From contig JBCBRH010000037.1 of assembly GCA_039819785.1 (NCBI GenBank), positions 1 through 38,243 on the forward strand: a stretch of DNA of 38,243 nt. Reading direction: 5' to 3'. This stretch comes from JBCBRD01 sp039819785. GTDB taxonomy: Bacteria; Pseudomonadota; Alphaproteobacteria; Rhizobiales; Hyphomicrobiaceae. The notes beneath the pieces were generated by a model that did not search any database, was not told the DNA's origin, and worked only from the letters and a program-made list of their open reading frames with translations. Made by a program: the position numbers and the translations under genes. The stretch's first letter is position 1; each line of letters begins with the position of its first letter. Below, one piece after another: positions 16,857 to 26,063 of this stretch.

Positions 16857-17390
16857 TTAAGCTGCTTTTTTGGCTCTCTTCGCAGCAGGCTTTTTAGGAG
16901 CTGCTTTCTTGGCAGGTGCCTTCTTGGCAACGGCCTTTTTCGCAACGGCCTTCTTAGGAGCTGCTTTCTTTGCCACTGGCTTCTTCACTGCGGCTTTTTT
17001 TGCAACTGGCTTCTTAGCTGCAACTTTCTTTGCAGCAGGCTTCTTCGCCACGGCTTTTTTCGCAACGGCCTTCTTAGGAGCTGCTTTTTTCGCCACTGGC
17101 TTCTTCACTGCGGCTTTCTTTGCAGCTGGCTTCTTAGCTGCAACTTTCTTGGCTGCAGGCTTTTTGGCCGCAGGCTTCTTTGCGACAGGCTTTTTCGCGG
17201 CTGGCTTCTTGGCAACAGGCTTCTTCGCCGTTGTCTTCGTAGCCGTCTTGCGGCCAGCTGCGGTTGAGCGAGCCTTGGCAGATGCCGTCGTCTTGGTGGA
17301 CTTGCGTGAAGCCGATGTTTTTGCAGCGGCTTTAGTGCGCGTTGCCGGTTTCTTCACCGACGCAGCTTTCGTTGCTTGTGCTGTAGCCAT
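16857..17390 (-). CDS. Histone H1-like lysine/alanine-repeat DNA-binding protein
   Basis: The 177-residue protein is almost entirely Lys, Ala, Pro and Val. A Thr/Ser/Arg-containing head (MATAQATKAASVKKPATRTK) is followed by many KKPAA and KKAV-type pentads, like the tails of eukaryotic linker histone H1 and the bacterial H1-like proteins. It would bind DNA or RNA by charge and may compact the nucleoid. Residues 81-120 and 121-160 are a near-perfect 40-residue tandem duplication. A purine-rich GAGAGAGA tract precedes the ATG. It stands alone between sdhB and a long empty region. The plus-strand frame across it is an antisense artefact of the repeat. Confidence 0.88.
   Translation of the reverse strand: MATAQATKAASVKKPATRTKAAAKTSASRKSTKTTASAKARSTAAGRKTATKTTAKKPVAKKPAAKKPVAKKPAAKKPAAKKVAAKKPAAKKAAVKKPVAKKAAPKKAVAKKAVAKKPAAKKVAAKKPVAKKAAVKKPVAKKAAPKKAVAKKAVAKKAPAKKAAPKKPAAKRAKKAA
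16911..17150. repeat. 120-bp tandem duplication inside the histone-like gene
   Basis: Units 17031-17150 and 16911-17030 encode residues 81-120 and 121-160 of the histone-like protein. The protein units differ at only a few positions (Pro-Ala-Ala versus Pro-Val-Ala, and Pro-Ala-Ala-Lys versus Ala-Pro-Ala-Lys). The underlying DNA is also strongly repetitive at 15-bp steps. Confidence 0.85.
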
Positions 17391-18325
17391 TTGTCTCTCT
17401 CTATCTTTGTTGTTTTCTCTCTGATTGGTCGAATCAGTTTCGAACCAAAAAAATCATGTGCAAGTTTGCGGAATTTGTTGACAGGCAAAATGAAATGTCG
17501 GGTGTTTTTTTAATGAACTGATCTTCAGTGTTGCGTGAAATCCTCAAAATTCGCGTGTTTTGAAGAAGATACCTCGTCGATTGCAGAAACAGAGTCCGCT
17601 TACAATTCAAAACGCGCTCGCGGTTTGGGATTGAATCGGGAAACACACAAGCAGTTTTGCGCGAGGTGAGACGCGCTCACGTGTCCCGCTGAATTTGAAA
17701 AACACAAAACGGTTTGCGCAGTGATGACGTGCGCCTGGAATGACGGACACCACGCAAGGTGAAAAAGACGACACCGATAGGATGTCATCGGCCCGTGCAA
17801 TTAGCCGAGCCATGCAAATTGAAAAGCCGGATATTGAGAGTAGGGAAATCGTATAGGCGGTCAGCTTTGTTTCGCAGGGCCACGTAAGGCTTGTTGTGCA
17901 CGGCTTCGCCCATGTGCAGAAAGAAAGCGGGAGTAGAGCGCTGTGAGCAAACAGAGTTCACTTGGGATTTGATTGGCGCTGTCCATTGCGCATCGTAATC
18001 GTGGACATGATTGAATCAGGTTCACGTTTTCTAGGTTGAAAGCTGTGAACAAGACTACGAGGCCTCGGATCGGCGAAGCAGCGTGGCAAACCACCATAGA
18101 AAAGAACGAGCATGACCGGCATGACGGCCCCCGTCCAAACGAATGGGAGCAGAAAATGAAAAAAGCGTGCCGCAAGTCTCTGCAGCACGCTTGTGTTTCT
18201 GTCCGGTAGGCCCGCTAGCCCAAACCAATCAGGCCTTTAGGGCGATGGCGGTGTTCCTGAGCCCACACCAGAGCAAGCAGATGATGCGTGGGGCTTTACG
18301 TCGGCCCCATCGCGCCGCGAGTACA
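17391..18325. other. 935-bp region without a supported gene
   Basis: Several minus-strand open frames (17434-17646, 17607-17813, 17861-18175, 17958-18188) overlap one another and lack ribosome binding sites and recognisable sequence. The part near 17400-17530 is AT-rich and is probably the leader/promoter region of the histone-like gene. A minus-strand terminator hairpin lies at 18163-18192. Small inverted repeats occur (for example GTGA...TCAC near 17666-17681). The rest holds nothing I can name; a small RNA is possible. Confidence 0.4.
18163..18192 (-). terminator. Intrinsic terminator, minus strand
   Basis: The stem AAGCGTGC/GCACGCTT has a 14-base loop. On the minus strand it is followed by TTTTTTC. 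It lies about 135 bp downstream of the GNAT gene at 18326-18901 and probably ends that transcript or a small RNA between them. Confidence 0.65.
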
Positions 18326-18901
18326 TCAGGCGGCCTTATCGAGACGTCGATCAAGACTGAGTACAGCCATCATGAACCCGACCCTGTCATCGACAGCCTC
18401 GGCAACGATTGAAAAGTAATTCGCATTGTCTGGGACAATATCACCAACCACGTCCCCGACTTCAAACCGAAGTGAGGCTTGGTGTTTCTTCGCAATCGTC
18501 TGCATTTTCTTATTTTCAGCAAGGCAGCTCATATACAGGTGCTGAACGCCGCGATTTCTAGCGCAACGGATCACGCGACCCATGAGATCTGTGCCAAGAC
18601 CAGCCTCTTGAAAATCGTCCTCCACAGAGAAAGCCGCCTCGGCTTCCAGGCCCCACGTATCACCAAGCTTTCGAAGCTCGGCAACCGCACGCACATTTCC
18701 ATTTTCGATGAAGCCAAAGACAATTGAGCCCATTTCATTCATCCGGTCCGCATAATCGGCTATAAATGCATCAGATACGCCATGTGCGAACCGCGCTCTA
18801 CGGCTTGCTTTACTCAATCGCAAGAGATGGTCCCGGAATTTCTTTGTTTCCGTTGGCCACAACTTTCTAATCGTTCCTCCCGAAACATTTAGATCGGTCA
18901 T
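18326..18901 (-). CDS. GNAT family N-acetyltransferase
   Basis: The 191-residue protein has the GNAT core. A strand pair (GSIVFGFIENGNVRAVAELR) is followed by AAFSVEDDFQEAGLGTDLMGRVIRCAR, in which Gln98-x-x-Gly101-x-Gly103 forms the acetyl-CoA pyrophosphate-binding loop. A further strand is LYMSCLAENKKMQTIAKKH. It transfers an acetyl group from acetyl-CoA to an unknown amine. Similar proteins are often found fused or next to CoA-ligase-type acetyltransferases, but this one stands alone. A GGAGG site lies 7 bases before the ATG, so the start is certain. Confidence 0.9.
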   Translation of the reverse strand: MTDLNVSGGTIRKLWPTETKKFRDHLLRLSKASRRARFAHGVSDAFIADYADRMNEMGSIVFGFIENGNVRAVAELRKLGDTWGLEAEAAFSVEDDFQEAGLGTDLMGRVIRCARNRGVQHLYMSCLAENKKMQTIAKKHQASLRFEVGDVVGDIVPDNANYFSIVAEAVDDRVGFMMAVLSLDRRLDKAA

Positions 18902-19306
18902 GTCTGAACCTCCGTTCCGGTCAACTGTCAGTGTGCTTTTTCAAACGCCCCTGTGCCAAGCCACCCCAACACTGCTTGCTTCGTTGGAAGCTTTCCCAGT
19001 TGGGATGCAGTTCGAGTAACTCTCTACGACACATGGGCCGGATGGTTGCACTGCACAATGGGCCAAGAAGATGGCTTCGTTTTTAAGCAAATTCAGAAAA
19101 TGCGAGATAATGCCAATTGTCACTGGATGGCTCGACCGTGTGAGAATCGCACAGGTAATTTACTGCTGTATGAGCCGTGACCGGCAACGCTGTGCAGTCA
19201 TTGGACTATCAAGGACAAGTCCCTTGCCTCACATGTTCGCGCACACGAGCGCGGCAATATTCCACGAGCACTGTTCTGCATTGCAGTGGTGCGCTAAACG
19301 ACGCGT
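18902..19306. other. Divergent intergenic region (GNAT gene / zapE), no supported gene
   Basis: This is 405 bp between two divergent genes. The open plus-strand frames here (18953-19180, 19071-19475) carry no domain and no ribosome binding site. A short imperfect inverted repeat (GTGTGAGAATCGCACAG) occurs near 19138-19154. No terminator or promoter could be placed with confidence. Confidence 0.35.
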
Positions 19307-20452
19307 ATGCCGCAACGAAACGCCGCACATCAAAACAGCCCGGTACTCGCAGCTTACCATCAGCGGCTGGAGGCGGGCGAGCTTCAGCCTGACGAGGCCC
19401 AGGCCGCGGCCGTTGCACGCCTCGATCAGTTGGCAGTGGATTTACACGCGTTCAAACCGGCCAAGACTGGGCTGATGAGCATGTTTAAGCGTGCGCCGGT
19501 GAAAGAGCCCCCACGCGGGCTGTATATGTATGGTGGCGTCGGGCGCGGAAAAACCATGCTGATGGACCTCTTCTACGAAAACACCGTTTTCATTCCAAAA
19601 CAGCGCGCTCACTTCCATGAGTTCATGGGGAATGTGCACGACAGGATCGGCGATGCGCGGCGATCGGTCGATACCGACCCCATTGCCCATGTGGCCGAAC
19701 GCCTTGCGCCAGGGCCCATGCTTCTGTGCTTCGACGAACTGCACGTCACCGACATCGCAGACGCCATGATCCTAGGCCGTTTGTTCCGGCGGCTGTTCGC
19801 TTCAGGCACAATCCTGGTGGCCACATCCAACGCCCGCCCGGATGACCTCTACAAGCATGGGCTGAACCGGCAGCTCTTCCTGCCGTTCATCGATCTGTTG
19901 GAAGACCACACCGATGTCCACATGCTCGACGCATCCAAGGACTTCCGGTTGGAAAAGCTCGTTGGACGTTCGCTGTATTTCGCGCCGCTCGATGCGTTTG
20001 CGAAGTCCGAGATGGACGCGCATTGGGACCGGCTCACCGGCCCGGCAACCGCCGATACCCAGGAGCTTCATGTCAAAGGCCGTGTCATCAAGGTGCCGGT
20101 TGCCGCAATGGGTGTGGCCAGGTTTGACTTCCAAGACCTTTGCGCCCAACCGCTCGGCCCACGGGACTACCTGACGATCGCGCACGCGTTCCATACCATC
20201 CTGATCGACAACATCCCCGTTTTGCGCCCAAGCAACCGCAACGAAGCCAGGCGGTTCATCAATCTAATCGATGCGCTTTACGACAACCGGGTCGGGCTGA
20301 TCGCTTCAGCAGGCGCAGAACCAGACCTTTTGTATCCCAAAGGCGATGGATCAGACCTGTTCGTTCGAACCGCTTCGAGGCTGATGGAGATGCGCTCGCC
20401 GACCTATATCCAGCAGCGCCACAGACGCGCAGCAACAATGGCCGAGCTGTAG
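19307..20452 (+). CDS. zapE: Cell division ATPase ZapE (AFG1-like)
   Basis: This 381-residue P-loop ATPase of the AFG1/ZapE family has Walker A YGGVGRGKTMLMD (residues about 75-87), Walker B MLLCFDELHVTDIADA (about 138-153), and the family segments FHEFMGNVHDRI, ILVATSNARPDDLYKHGLNR and FLPFIDLLE. In E. coli ZapE acts on the Z-ring late in division; the mitochondrial homologue AFG1/LACE1 affects respiratory complexes. The gene next to mdh in the TCA cluster is a common arrangement in alphaproteobacteria. The ribosome binding site is weak. mdh follows after 196 bp. Confidence 0.93.
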   Translation: MPQRNAAHQNSPVLAAYHQRLEAGELQPDEAQAAAVARLDQLAVDLHAFKPAKTGLMSMFKRAPVKEPPRGLYMYGGVGRGKTMLMDLFYENTVFIPKQRAHFHEFMGNVHDRIGDARRSVDTDPIAHVAERLAPGPMLLCFDELHVTDIADAMILGRLFRRLFASGTILVATSNARPDDLYKHGLNRQLFLPFIDLLEDHTDVHMLDASKDFRLEKLVGRSLYFAPLDAFAKSEMDAHWDRLTGPATADTQELHVKGRVIKVPVAAMGVARFDFQDLCAQPLGPRDYLTIAHAFHTILIDNIPVLRPSNRNEARRFINLIDALYDNRVGLIASAGAEPDLLYPKGDGSDLFVRTASRLMEMRSPTYIQQRHRRAATMAEL

Positions 20453-20648
20453 GGCGCACGAGCAGGACCGGACCAGTCTTTGGTTTGATCCAGCAGCCCG
20501 CCTGCTTGAACGCAGCGGAATTTCAAGCTAGCACTCGGTCAACCTGTCGCGCCTTCACCGCATCGGTCTCCGGCTCCCGCCTCAGAACGCGGTGTGCTGC
20601 GCGGCTCCCACCACTCGTCACCCAGACATACATTAGAGGAACATCCGC

Positions 20649-21614
20649 ATGGCGCGCACCAAGATCGCATTGATCGGCTCGGGCATGATTGGCGGGACGC
20701 TCGCCCATCTCGTTGGCCTGAAAGAACTTGGCGACGTCGTCATGTTCGACATCGCTGAAGGGTTGCCAAGCGGCAAGGCGCTCGACATCGCACAGTCCGG
20801 TGCTGCGGAAGGCTTCAACTGCACACTGCGCGGGACGAACGCCTATGCCGACATCGAAGGCGCCGAAGTCTGCATTGTCACCGCAGGTGTGCCGCGTAAG
20901 CCGGGCATGAGCCGCGATGATCTTCTGGGGATCAACCTAAAGGTGATGGAGCAGGTCGGTGCTGGCATTAAGAAATACGCACCGAACGCTTTTGTCATCG
21001 TCATCACGAACCCGCTGGACGCGATGGTCTGGGCACTGCAGAAAGCATCCGGCCTTCCCCGCAACATGGTCGTCGGCATGGCTGGCGTCCTGGATGCCTC
21101 GCGCTTCAAACTGTTTCTGTCGGAAGAGTTGAACATCTCGGTCGAAGACATCACCACATCCGTCGCCGGTGGTCATGGCGATGAAATGGTGCCTCTCGTT
21201 CGATATTCGACCGTGGCTGGCATCCCGCTGCCGGACATCGTCAAGATGGGCTGGCTCACACAGGAGAAGCTGGATGAGATCATCGAACGGACCCGCAAGG
21301 GCGGTGGTGAGATCGTGGCCCTTCTGAAAACCGGCTCGGCATTTTATGCGCCCGCCGCCTCGGCCATCGAGATGGCGGAAGCCTTTCTCAAGGACAAGAA
21401 ACGCATCCTGCCCTGCGCCGCTTACTTGAACGGGGAATACGGCGTGAAGGGACTTTATGTCGGCATCCCTGTGATGATTGGGGCTGGTGGTGTCGAGCGT
21501 ATCGTTGAAGTCGACTTGAACGCGGCTGAAAGCGCGATGTTCATGAAGTCGGTTGAATCCGTGAAATCGCTGGTTGATGCCTGCAACGAGATCGCACCTC
21601 AGCTGGGAGCCTGA
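20649..21614 (+). CDS. mdh: Malate dehydrogenase
   Basis: The 321-residue NAD-dependent enzyme of the LDH-like malate dehydrogenase type oxidises malate to oxaloacetate. The nucleotide-binding motif is ALIGSGMIGGTLAHL. Substrate-loop arginines lie in VPRKPGMSRDDLLG, the catalytic aspartate region is in GMAGVLDASRFK, and the catalytic histidine is in GGHGDEMVPLVRYS. AGGA lies 8 bases upstream of the ATG. It is followed by sucC after 146 bp on the same strand, the standard alphaproteobacterial mdh-sucCD order. Confidence 0.97.
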   Translation: MARTKIALIGSGMIGGTLAHLVGLKELGDVVMFDIAEGLPSGKALDIAQSGAAEGFNCTLRGTNAYADIEGAEVCIVTAGVPRKPGMSRDDLLGINLKVMEQVGAGIKKYAPNAFVIVITNPLDAMVWALQKASGLPRNMVVGMAGVLDASRFKLFLSEELNISVEDITTSVAGGHGDEMVPLVRYSTVAGIPLPDIVKMGWLTQEKLDEIIERTRKGGGEIVALLKTGSAFYAPAASAIEMAEAFLKDKKRILPCAAYLNGEYGVKGLYVGIPVMIGAGGVERIVEVDLNAAESAMFMKSVESVKSLVDACNEIAPQLGA

Positions 21615-21760
21615 GGCAAGATAGTGCAACTAAATCAAATTGAGCGCGGCGAGGTTCTGGTATACCACAGCCCTAAAGCCCCGGCCGCGCTCAACTTCCG
21701 ACGAGCTCCCACCCCATTCTCGCACGCGACGTCGCATCGCAAACCAGCGGAACAAAACAG

Positions 21761-22957
<1,197 letters not shown>

Positions 22958-23067
22958 TGGCCGGGGCCGGCTCGTTGTAAGTGATCTTCAGCGGTTTGCT
23001 GCAGCGGGTGGAGAAGGCCACATGGCTCGATCTCCATGTTGCCCGGCCTCAAGGCACGACAGCAGCG

Positions 23068-23391
23068 CTAAGCTGCGTCAACAGCAGGTAGCAAACCTAA
23101 GACCTCTGCGATGCCCAGGATGACAGCAAAGATGACAATGACGATCATCCCAAGCGCGAGCACCGGAAAGAAGATTTCGCGGAACATAGAGCGGATCCGC
23201 GACGCGGCATAGCCGGCAAGGCCAAAGACGAACGCGCCAACTGGAGCGCCAATAAAGGCTCCCAAAATGCCGGCACTGTCGTAACCCTCGATCAGGCAGA
23301 CAACGCCCCCCAACACGGCAAAGATAATGCCCGTCACGATCGCAAGATTGTTGTGAGACGTGGATGTGTCGTCTGTGGTGGTTTCGCTCAT
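23068..23391 (-). CDS. Small membrane protein of unknown function
   Basis: The 107-residue protein has a Ser/Thr-rich N-terminus and three hydrophobic segments: ending FAVLGGVVCLIEGY, then GILGAFIGAPVGAFVFGLAG, then FFPVLALGMIVIVIFAVILG. The glycine-rich middle segment suggests tightly packed helices. The family is not recognised. It lies between sucC and sucD, convergent with sucC. Membrane composition supports it as a real gene, although its ribosome binding site is only a G-rich tract. Confidence 0.7.
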   Translation of the reverse strand: MSETTTDDTSTSHNNLAIVTGIIFAVLGGVVCLIEGYDSAGILGAFIGAPVGAFVFGLAGYAASRIRSMFREIFFPVLALGMIVIVIFAVILGIAEVLGLLPAVDAA

Positions 23392-23624
23392 CTGTAGGCC
23401 CCCGCGAGAGTCTGCGTTTTGACCGGTTATGGCATAAGCGATCTAACAAATTGCGAAAGCTGAGAGAATCTAGCAGCCGCCTCCAGCGCTAGGCTTGACC
23501 CTGAATGTTGCCGCCTAGTGCGACCTGCATCCAAATGCCGCGAGGTTTGTCATGGAGCTGGCATAGCGATACGGTCCTATGTCTGTCGGTAGACAGATTG
23601 AGACACACAATCAGGAGTCGCGGT

Positions 23625-24107
23625 GTGCATAGACAAGGTACAATAAGCCGAACGCTTATGGTTGGCTTGGCGCTCATGGCCGGTCCCACCCTGGCGGCTG
23701 CCGATGGCGTTCCGCAGGCCGTGAAGAACGCATGCCGCGGTGATTTCATAAAGCACTGCATAACCCACACGCCTGGCACGCCTGGTGCGCGTACATGCAT
23801 GGCCGGTGCCTTCGAAAGGCTGTCCGATCCCTGCGTCTCCGCCATCCTCAGCAGCGATCTTGTGGATGAAAAGTCGTCGCCCGCACAACAAACGGTAACG
23901 ACGGCCAAGACCGTCAAACCACCTGCCAAGAACACGAAAGCCCGGACGGCCACGCGAACCAAAAAATATAAAACCAAACAACGTCGGAAGGTGGCCCGCC
24001 ACAAGAGCCGTAAACCGCGGCAAGGCAAGATTTCGCGCTACATCAATCGGGGCACGAAGATCGCGAACCGCTACATCAACAAAGCGTTCGCTAAGGCTTT
24101 CCGCTAA
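23625..24107 (+). CDS. Exported protein with a cysteine-motif domain and a basic C-terminus
   Basis: The 160-residue protein starts at a GTG with AGGAG 7 bases upstream; a longer open frame from 23505 has no such site. A signal peptide (basic HRQGTISRT, then LMVGLALMAG, cleavage near LAAA) is followed by PQAVKNACRGDFIKHC, a segment with further cysteines (ARTCMAGAFERLSDPCVSAIL), and a Thr/Lys/Arg-rich tail (TKARTATRTKKYKTKQRRK) with many arginines. The cysteine pattern resembles small cysteine-rich exported proteins of Rhizobiales and the partial gene at 1-108. The basic tail could bind nucleic acid, lipopolysaccharide or peptidoglycan. The function is unknown. It lies in the gap between sucC and sucD. 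Confidence 0.78.
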   Translation: MHRQGTISRTLMVGLALMAGPTLAAADGVPQAVKNACRGDFIKHCITHTPGTPGARTCMAGAFERLSDPCVSAILSSDLVDEKSSPAQQTVTTAKTVKPPAKNTKARTATRTKKYKTKQRRKVARHKSRKPRQGKISRYINRGTKIANRYINKAFAKAFR

Positions 24108-24177
24108 CCGGCGGACGAACAGCCCACAGAGTTTGTTATCTCGCCGAAACGGTCTGGCGCACTTGCCGCCAGTGCAT

Positions 24178-24208
24178 ACACAGGGTATGTGCTCCACATA
24201 TCCTGTGT
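24178..24208. promoter_or_regulatory. Inverted repeat before the toxin-antitoxin pair, likely operator
   Basis: A 31-bp element has 14-base arms ACACAGGGTATGTG and CACATATCCTGTGT around CTC. One position is mismatched as DNA and would be a G-U pair as RNA. It ends 20 bp before the antitoxin start at 24229. Toxin-antitoxin operons are typically repressed by the antitoxin or the complex binding a palindrome here, which makes an operator the likeliest role. No T-run follows, so it is not an intrinsic terminator. Confidence 0.7.
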
Positions 24209-24228
24209 GATCCGGCGTTATGCATCTC

Positions 24229-24477
24229 ATGCCCAAGAACATTACCTTATCCATTGACGAAGACCTGCTCGATAAGGCCCGTGTGCTCGCAGCAATCAAG
24301 CGCACGAGCGTGAATGAATTGGTGCGCGAATTCCTCCAAAAGCTCGTCGAGCAGGAAAAGCAGCACGATGAAGCAACCGAAGCTCTCATAAAACTCGCGC
24401 GGGAAAGTCAGGGCCGTTTGGGCGATTGGCGGCCCGCACGTGACAACACGTATTCCGGAGCGCGGCGCTTTGATTGA
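24229..24477 (+). CDS. Antitoxin, ribbon-helix-helix type (VapB-like)
   Basis: The 82-residue protein opens with KNITLSIDEDLLDKARVLAAIKRTSVNELVREFLQKLVE, the beta strand plus two helices of a ribbon-helix-helix DNA-binding domain. A charged helix follows, then a C-terminal tail with WRPARDNTYSGARRFD that probably wraps the toxin. An ATG at 24220 would add three residues. No ribosome binding site is evident before either, and the upstream hairpin may influence translation. It overlaps the PIN-domain gene by 8 bases if that starts at 24470, the usual toxin-antitoxin coupling. It probably neutralises the toxin and represses its own operon at the palindrome 24178-24208. Confidence 0.85.
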   Translation: MPKNITLSIDEDLLDKARVLAAIKRTSVNELVREFLQKLVEQEKQHDEATEALIKLARESQGRLGDWRPARDNTYSGARRFD

Positions 24478-24886
24478 CTCCGCCAAAGTGTTTCTCGACA
24501 CGACCGTGTTGATCTATGCAGCGCTTGGATCAGTCGATGAGCCCAAAAAACATGCCCGCGCCTTGGAATTGCTGGTTGAGGATTTCGGCACATCCGGCCA
24601 GGTGCTCGCCGAGTTTTACTACAACGCAACGTGCAAAGGTGCGCCGCCCCTTGAGCCCGCCGTCGCGCGGGAGTGGGTGAACAACCTGGCAAAAAAGCCG
24701 TTTCAACCCATCGATGTGGCCACCATTCGCGCTGGCACACACCATGCGCAGCACTTCCAGATCTCATACTGGGATGGCGCAATCATCGCAGCTGCCGAAA
24801 GGCTTGGCGCAACCACCGTCTACTCCGAAGACCTTCCACCCGGTCAGCACTACGGCTCGGTCGAGGTCGTCAACCCCTTCCAGTAA
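24470..24886 (+). CDS. PIN-domain ribonuclease toxin (VapC-like)
   Basis: The 138-residue PIN-domain protein begins MIDSAKVFLDTTVLIYA. The acidic metal-binding residues are Asp10, Glu48 (in QVLAEFYYNA), Asp102 (in YWDGAIIAAAERLGA) and Asp121 (in YSEDLPPG), so the active site looks intact. VapC-type toxins cut specific RNAs such as tRNAs. The start is taken at a TTG with GGAG 10 bases upstream, which places the PIN strand at the N-terminus as usual; a GTG at 24440 would add ten residues. It overlaps its antitoxin gene and ends 31 bp before sucD. Confidence 0.88.
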   Translation: MIDSAKVFLDTTVLIYAALGSVDEPKKHARALELLVEDFGTSGQVLAEFYYNATCKGAPPLEPAVAREWVNNLAKKPFQPIDVATIRAGTHHAQHFQISYWDGAIIAAAERLGATTVYSEDLPPGQHYGSVEVVNPFQ

Positions 24887-24917
24887 TCATCCCGGCTAAC
24901 GAAAGGCCCTACATCTC

Positions 24918-25820
24918 ATGTCCATCCTCATAGACAAAGACACCAAGATCCTCGTCCAGGGCCTGACCGGCAAAACAGGGACGTTCCACACCGAGCAGGC
25001 GCTGGCCTACCACGGCACCCAGATGGTTGGCGGCATCCATCCCAAAAAAGGCGGGTCCACATGGGAAGGCTCGAGCGGTGATAAACTTCCAATTTTCGCG
25101 ACGGTGAAGGAAGGCAAGGACGCCACGGGTGCCAACGCGTCCGTCGTGTACGTGCCGCCCGCCGGTGCAGCAGCTGCGATCATTGAAGCGATCGACGCCG
25201 AAATCCCTCTGATTATCTGCATCACCGAAGGCGTGCCGGTCATGGACATGGTCAAGGTGAAAGCACGTCTCGACAAATCGGGGTCGCGCCTCATCGGGCC
25301 AAACTGCCCAGGTGTTCTGACGCCGAACGAATGCAAGATCGGCATCATGCCAGGCTCCATCTTCCAGAAGGGCTCCGTCGGCATTCTCTCGCGCTCTGGA
25401 ACACTGACGTATGAAGCGGTGTTCCAGACGACAAACGAAGGCCTCGGCCAGACAACGGCGGTCGGCATCGGCGGAGATCCTGTTAAAGGCACCGAGTTCA
25501 TCGACATGCTCGACCTATTCCTGGACGACCCGGAAACAGAATCCATCATCATGATCGGTGAGATCGGCGGTTCAGCCGAAGAAGACGCATCCGCATGGCT
25601 GAAGGAACAGGCCGCCAAAGGCCGCAAAAAACCAATGGCCGGCTTCATTGCGGGACGCACAGCCCCTCCAGGCCGCACCATGGGCCACGCAGGCGCGGTG
25701 ATCTCTGGCGGTAAAGGTGGGGCGGACGACAAGATCGCGGCCATGGAAGCTGCCGGCATCAAAGTCAGCCCCAGCCCTGCCCGCCTTGGAAAGACGCTCG
25801 TCGAAGTCCTGAAGGGCTAA
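24918..25820 (+). CDS. sucD: Succinyl-CoA synthetase alpha subunit
   Basis: This 300-residue subunit starts MSILIDKDTKILVQGLTGKTG, the CoA-binding Rossmann-like domain. It contains GPNCPGVLTPNECKIGIMP and GIGGDPVKGTEFIDML. The phosphorylated histidine lies in MGHAGAVISGGKGGADDKIAAM, near residue 255. It forms the enzyme with SucC. AAAGG lies 10 bases before the ATG. It starts 31 bp after the PIN toxin gene, so unless there is a promoter in the toxin-antitoxin region its expression may be linked to that module. An intrinsic terminator follows. Confidence 0.97.
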   Translation: MSILIDKDTKILVQGLTGKTGTFHTEQALAYHGTQMVGGIHPKKGGSTWEGSSGDKLPIFATVKEGKDATGANASVVYVPPAGAAAAIIEAIDAEIPLIICITEGVPVMDMVKVKARLDKSGSRLIGPNCPGVLTPNECKIGIMPGSIFQKGSVGILSRSGTLTYEAVFQTTNEGLGQTTAVGIGGDPVKGTEFIDMLDLFLDDPETESIIMIGEIGGSAEEDASAWLKEQAAKGRKKPMAGFIAGRTAPPGRTMGHAGAVISGGKGGADDKIAAMEAAGIKVSPSPARLGKTLVEVLKG

Positions 25821-25840
25821 TCGGCCTCAATAGCTGAGAA

Positions 25841-25882
25841 ACAAAAAAACGCGTCGGCGAGGTCAGCTGTCGCGTTTTTTGT
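25841..25882 (+). terminator. Intrinsic terminator after sucD
   Basis: ACAAAAAAACGCG and CGCGTTTTTTGT form a stem of about 12 bp (one bulge) around a 17-base loop, ending in a T-run. It starts 20 bp after the sucD stop and separates sucD from the sucAB block. The A-rich left arm also gives a T-run on the minus strand, so it may be bidirectional. Confidence 0.85.
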
Positions 25883-26063
25883 CTTCTTGGGAGCAGATGA
25901 TTCCCAACCCCAAAACAAACGGGCATGAGGGTATCCAACGCAGTAAGGCAGAGCGGCCGCATGCTTGGTTAGGCCAGGGCGTCGACCGTCGCCGACATAG
26001 CCATTCTCGCCAGCGAGCAGATTTCCCGGTCGGAGAGCCATAATCTCAACGACAACATAGGTC

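Noticed and set aside
16870..17424. 184-codon plus-strand frame (Phe/Ala/Gly-rich)
   Set aside because: It is the antisense image of the AAKKP repeats of the histone-like gene, so its length comes from the repeat.
17434..18188. Four overlapping minus-strand open frames
   Set aside because: They overlap each other, lack ribosome binding sites and show no family features; composition does not look coding.
25007..25762. 251-codon minus-strand frame inside sucD
   Set aside because: It is antisense to an intact, conserved sucD and has no domain or ribosome binding site.
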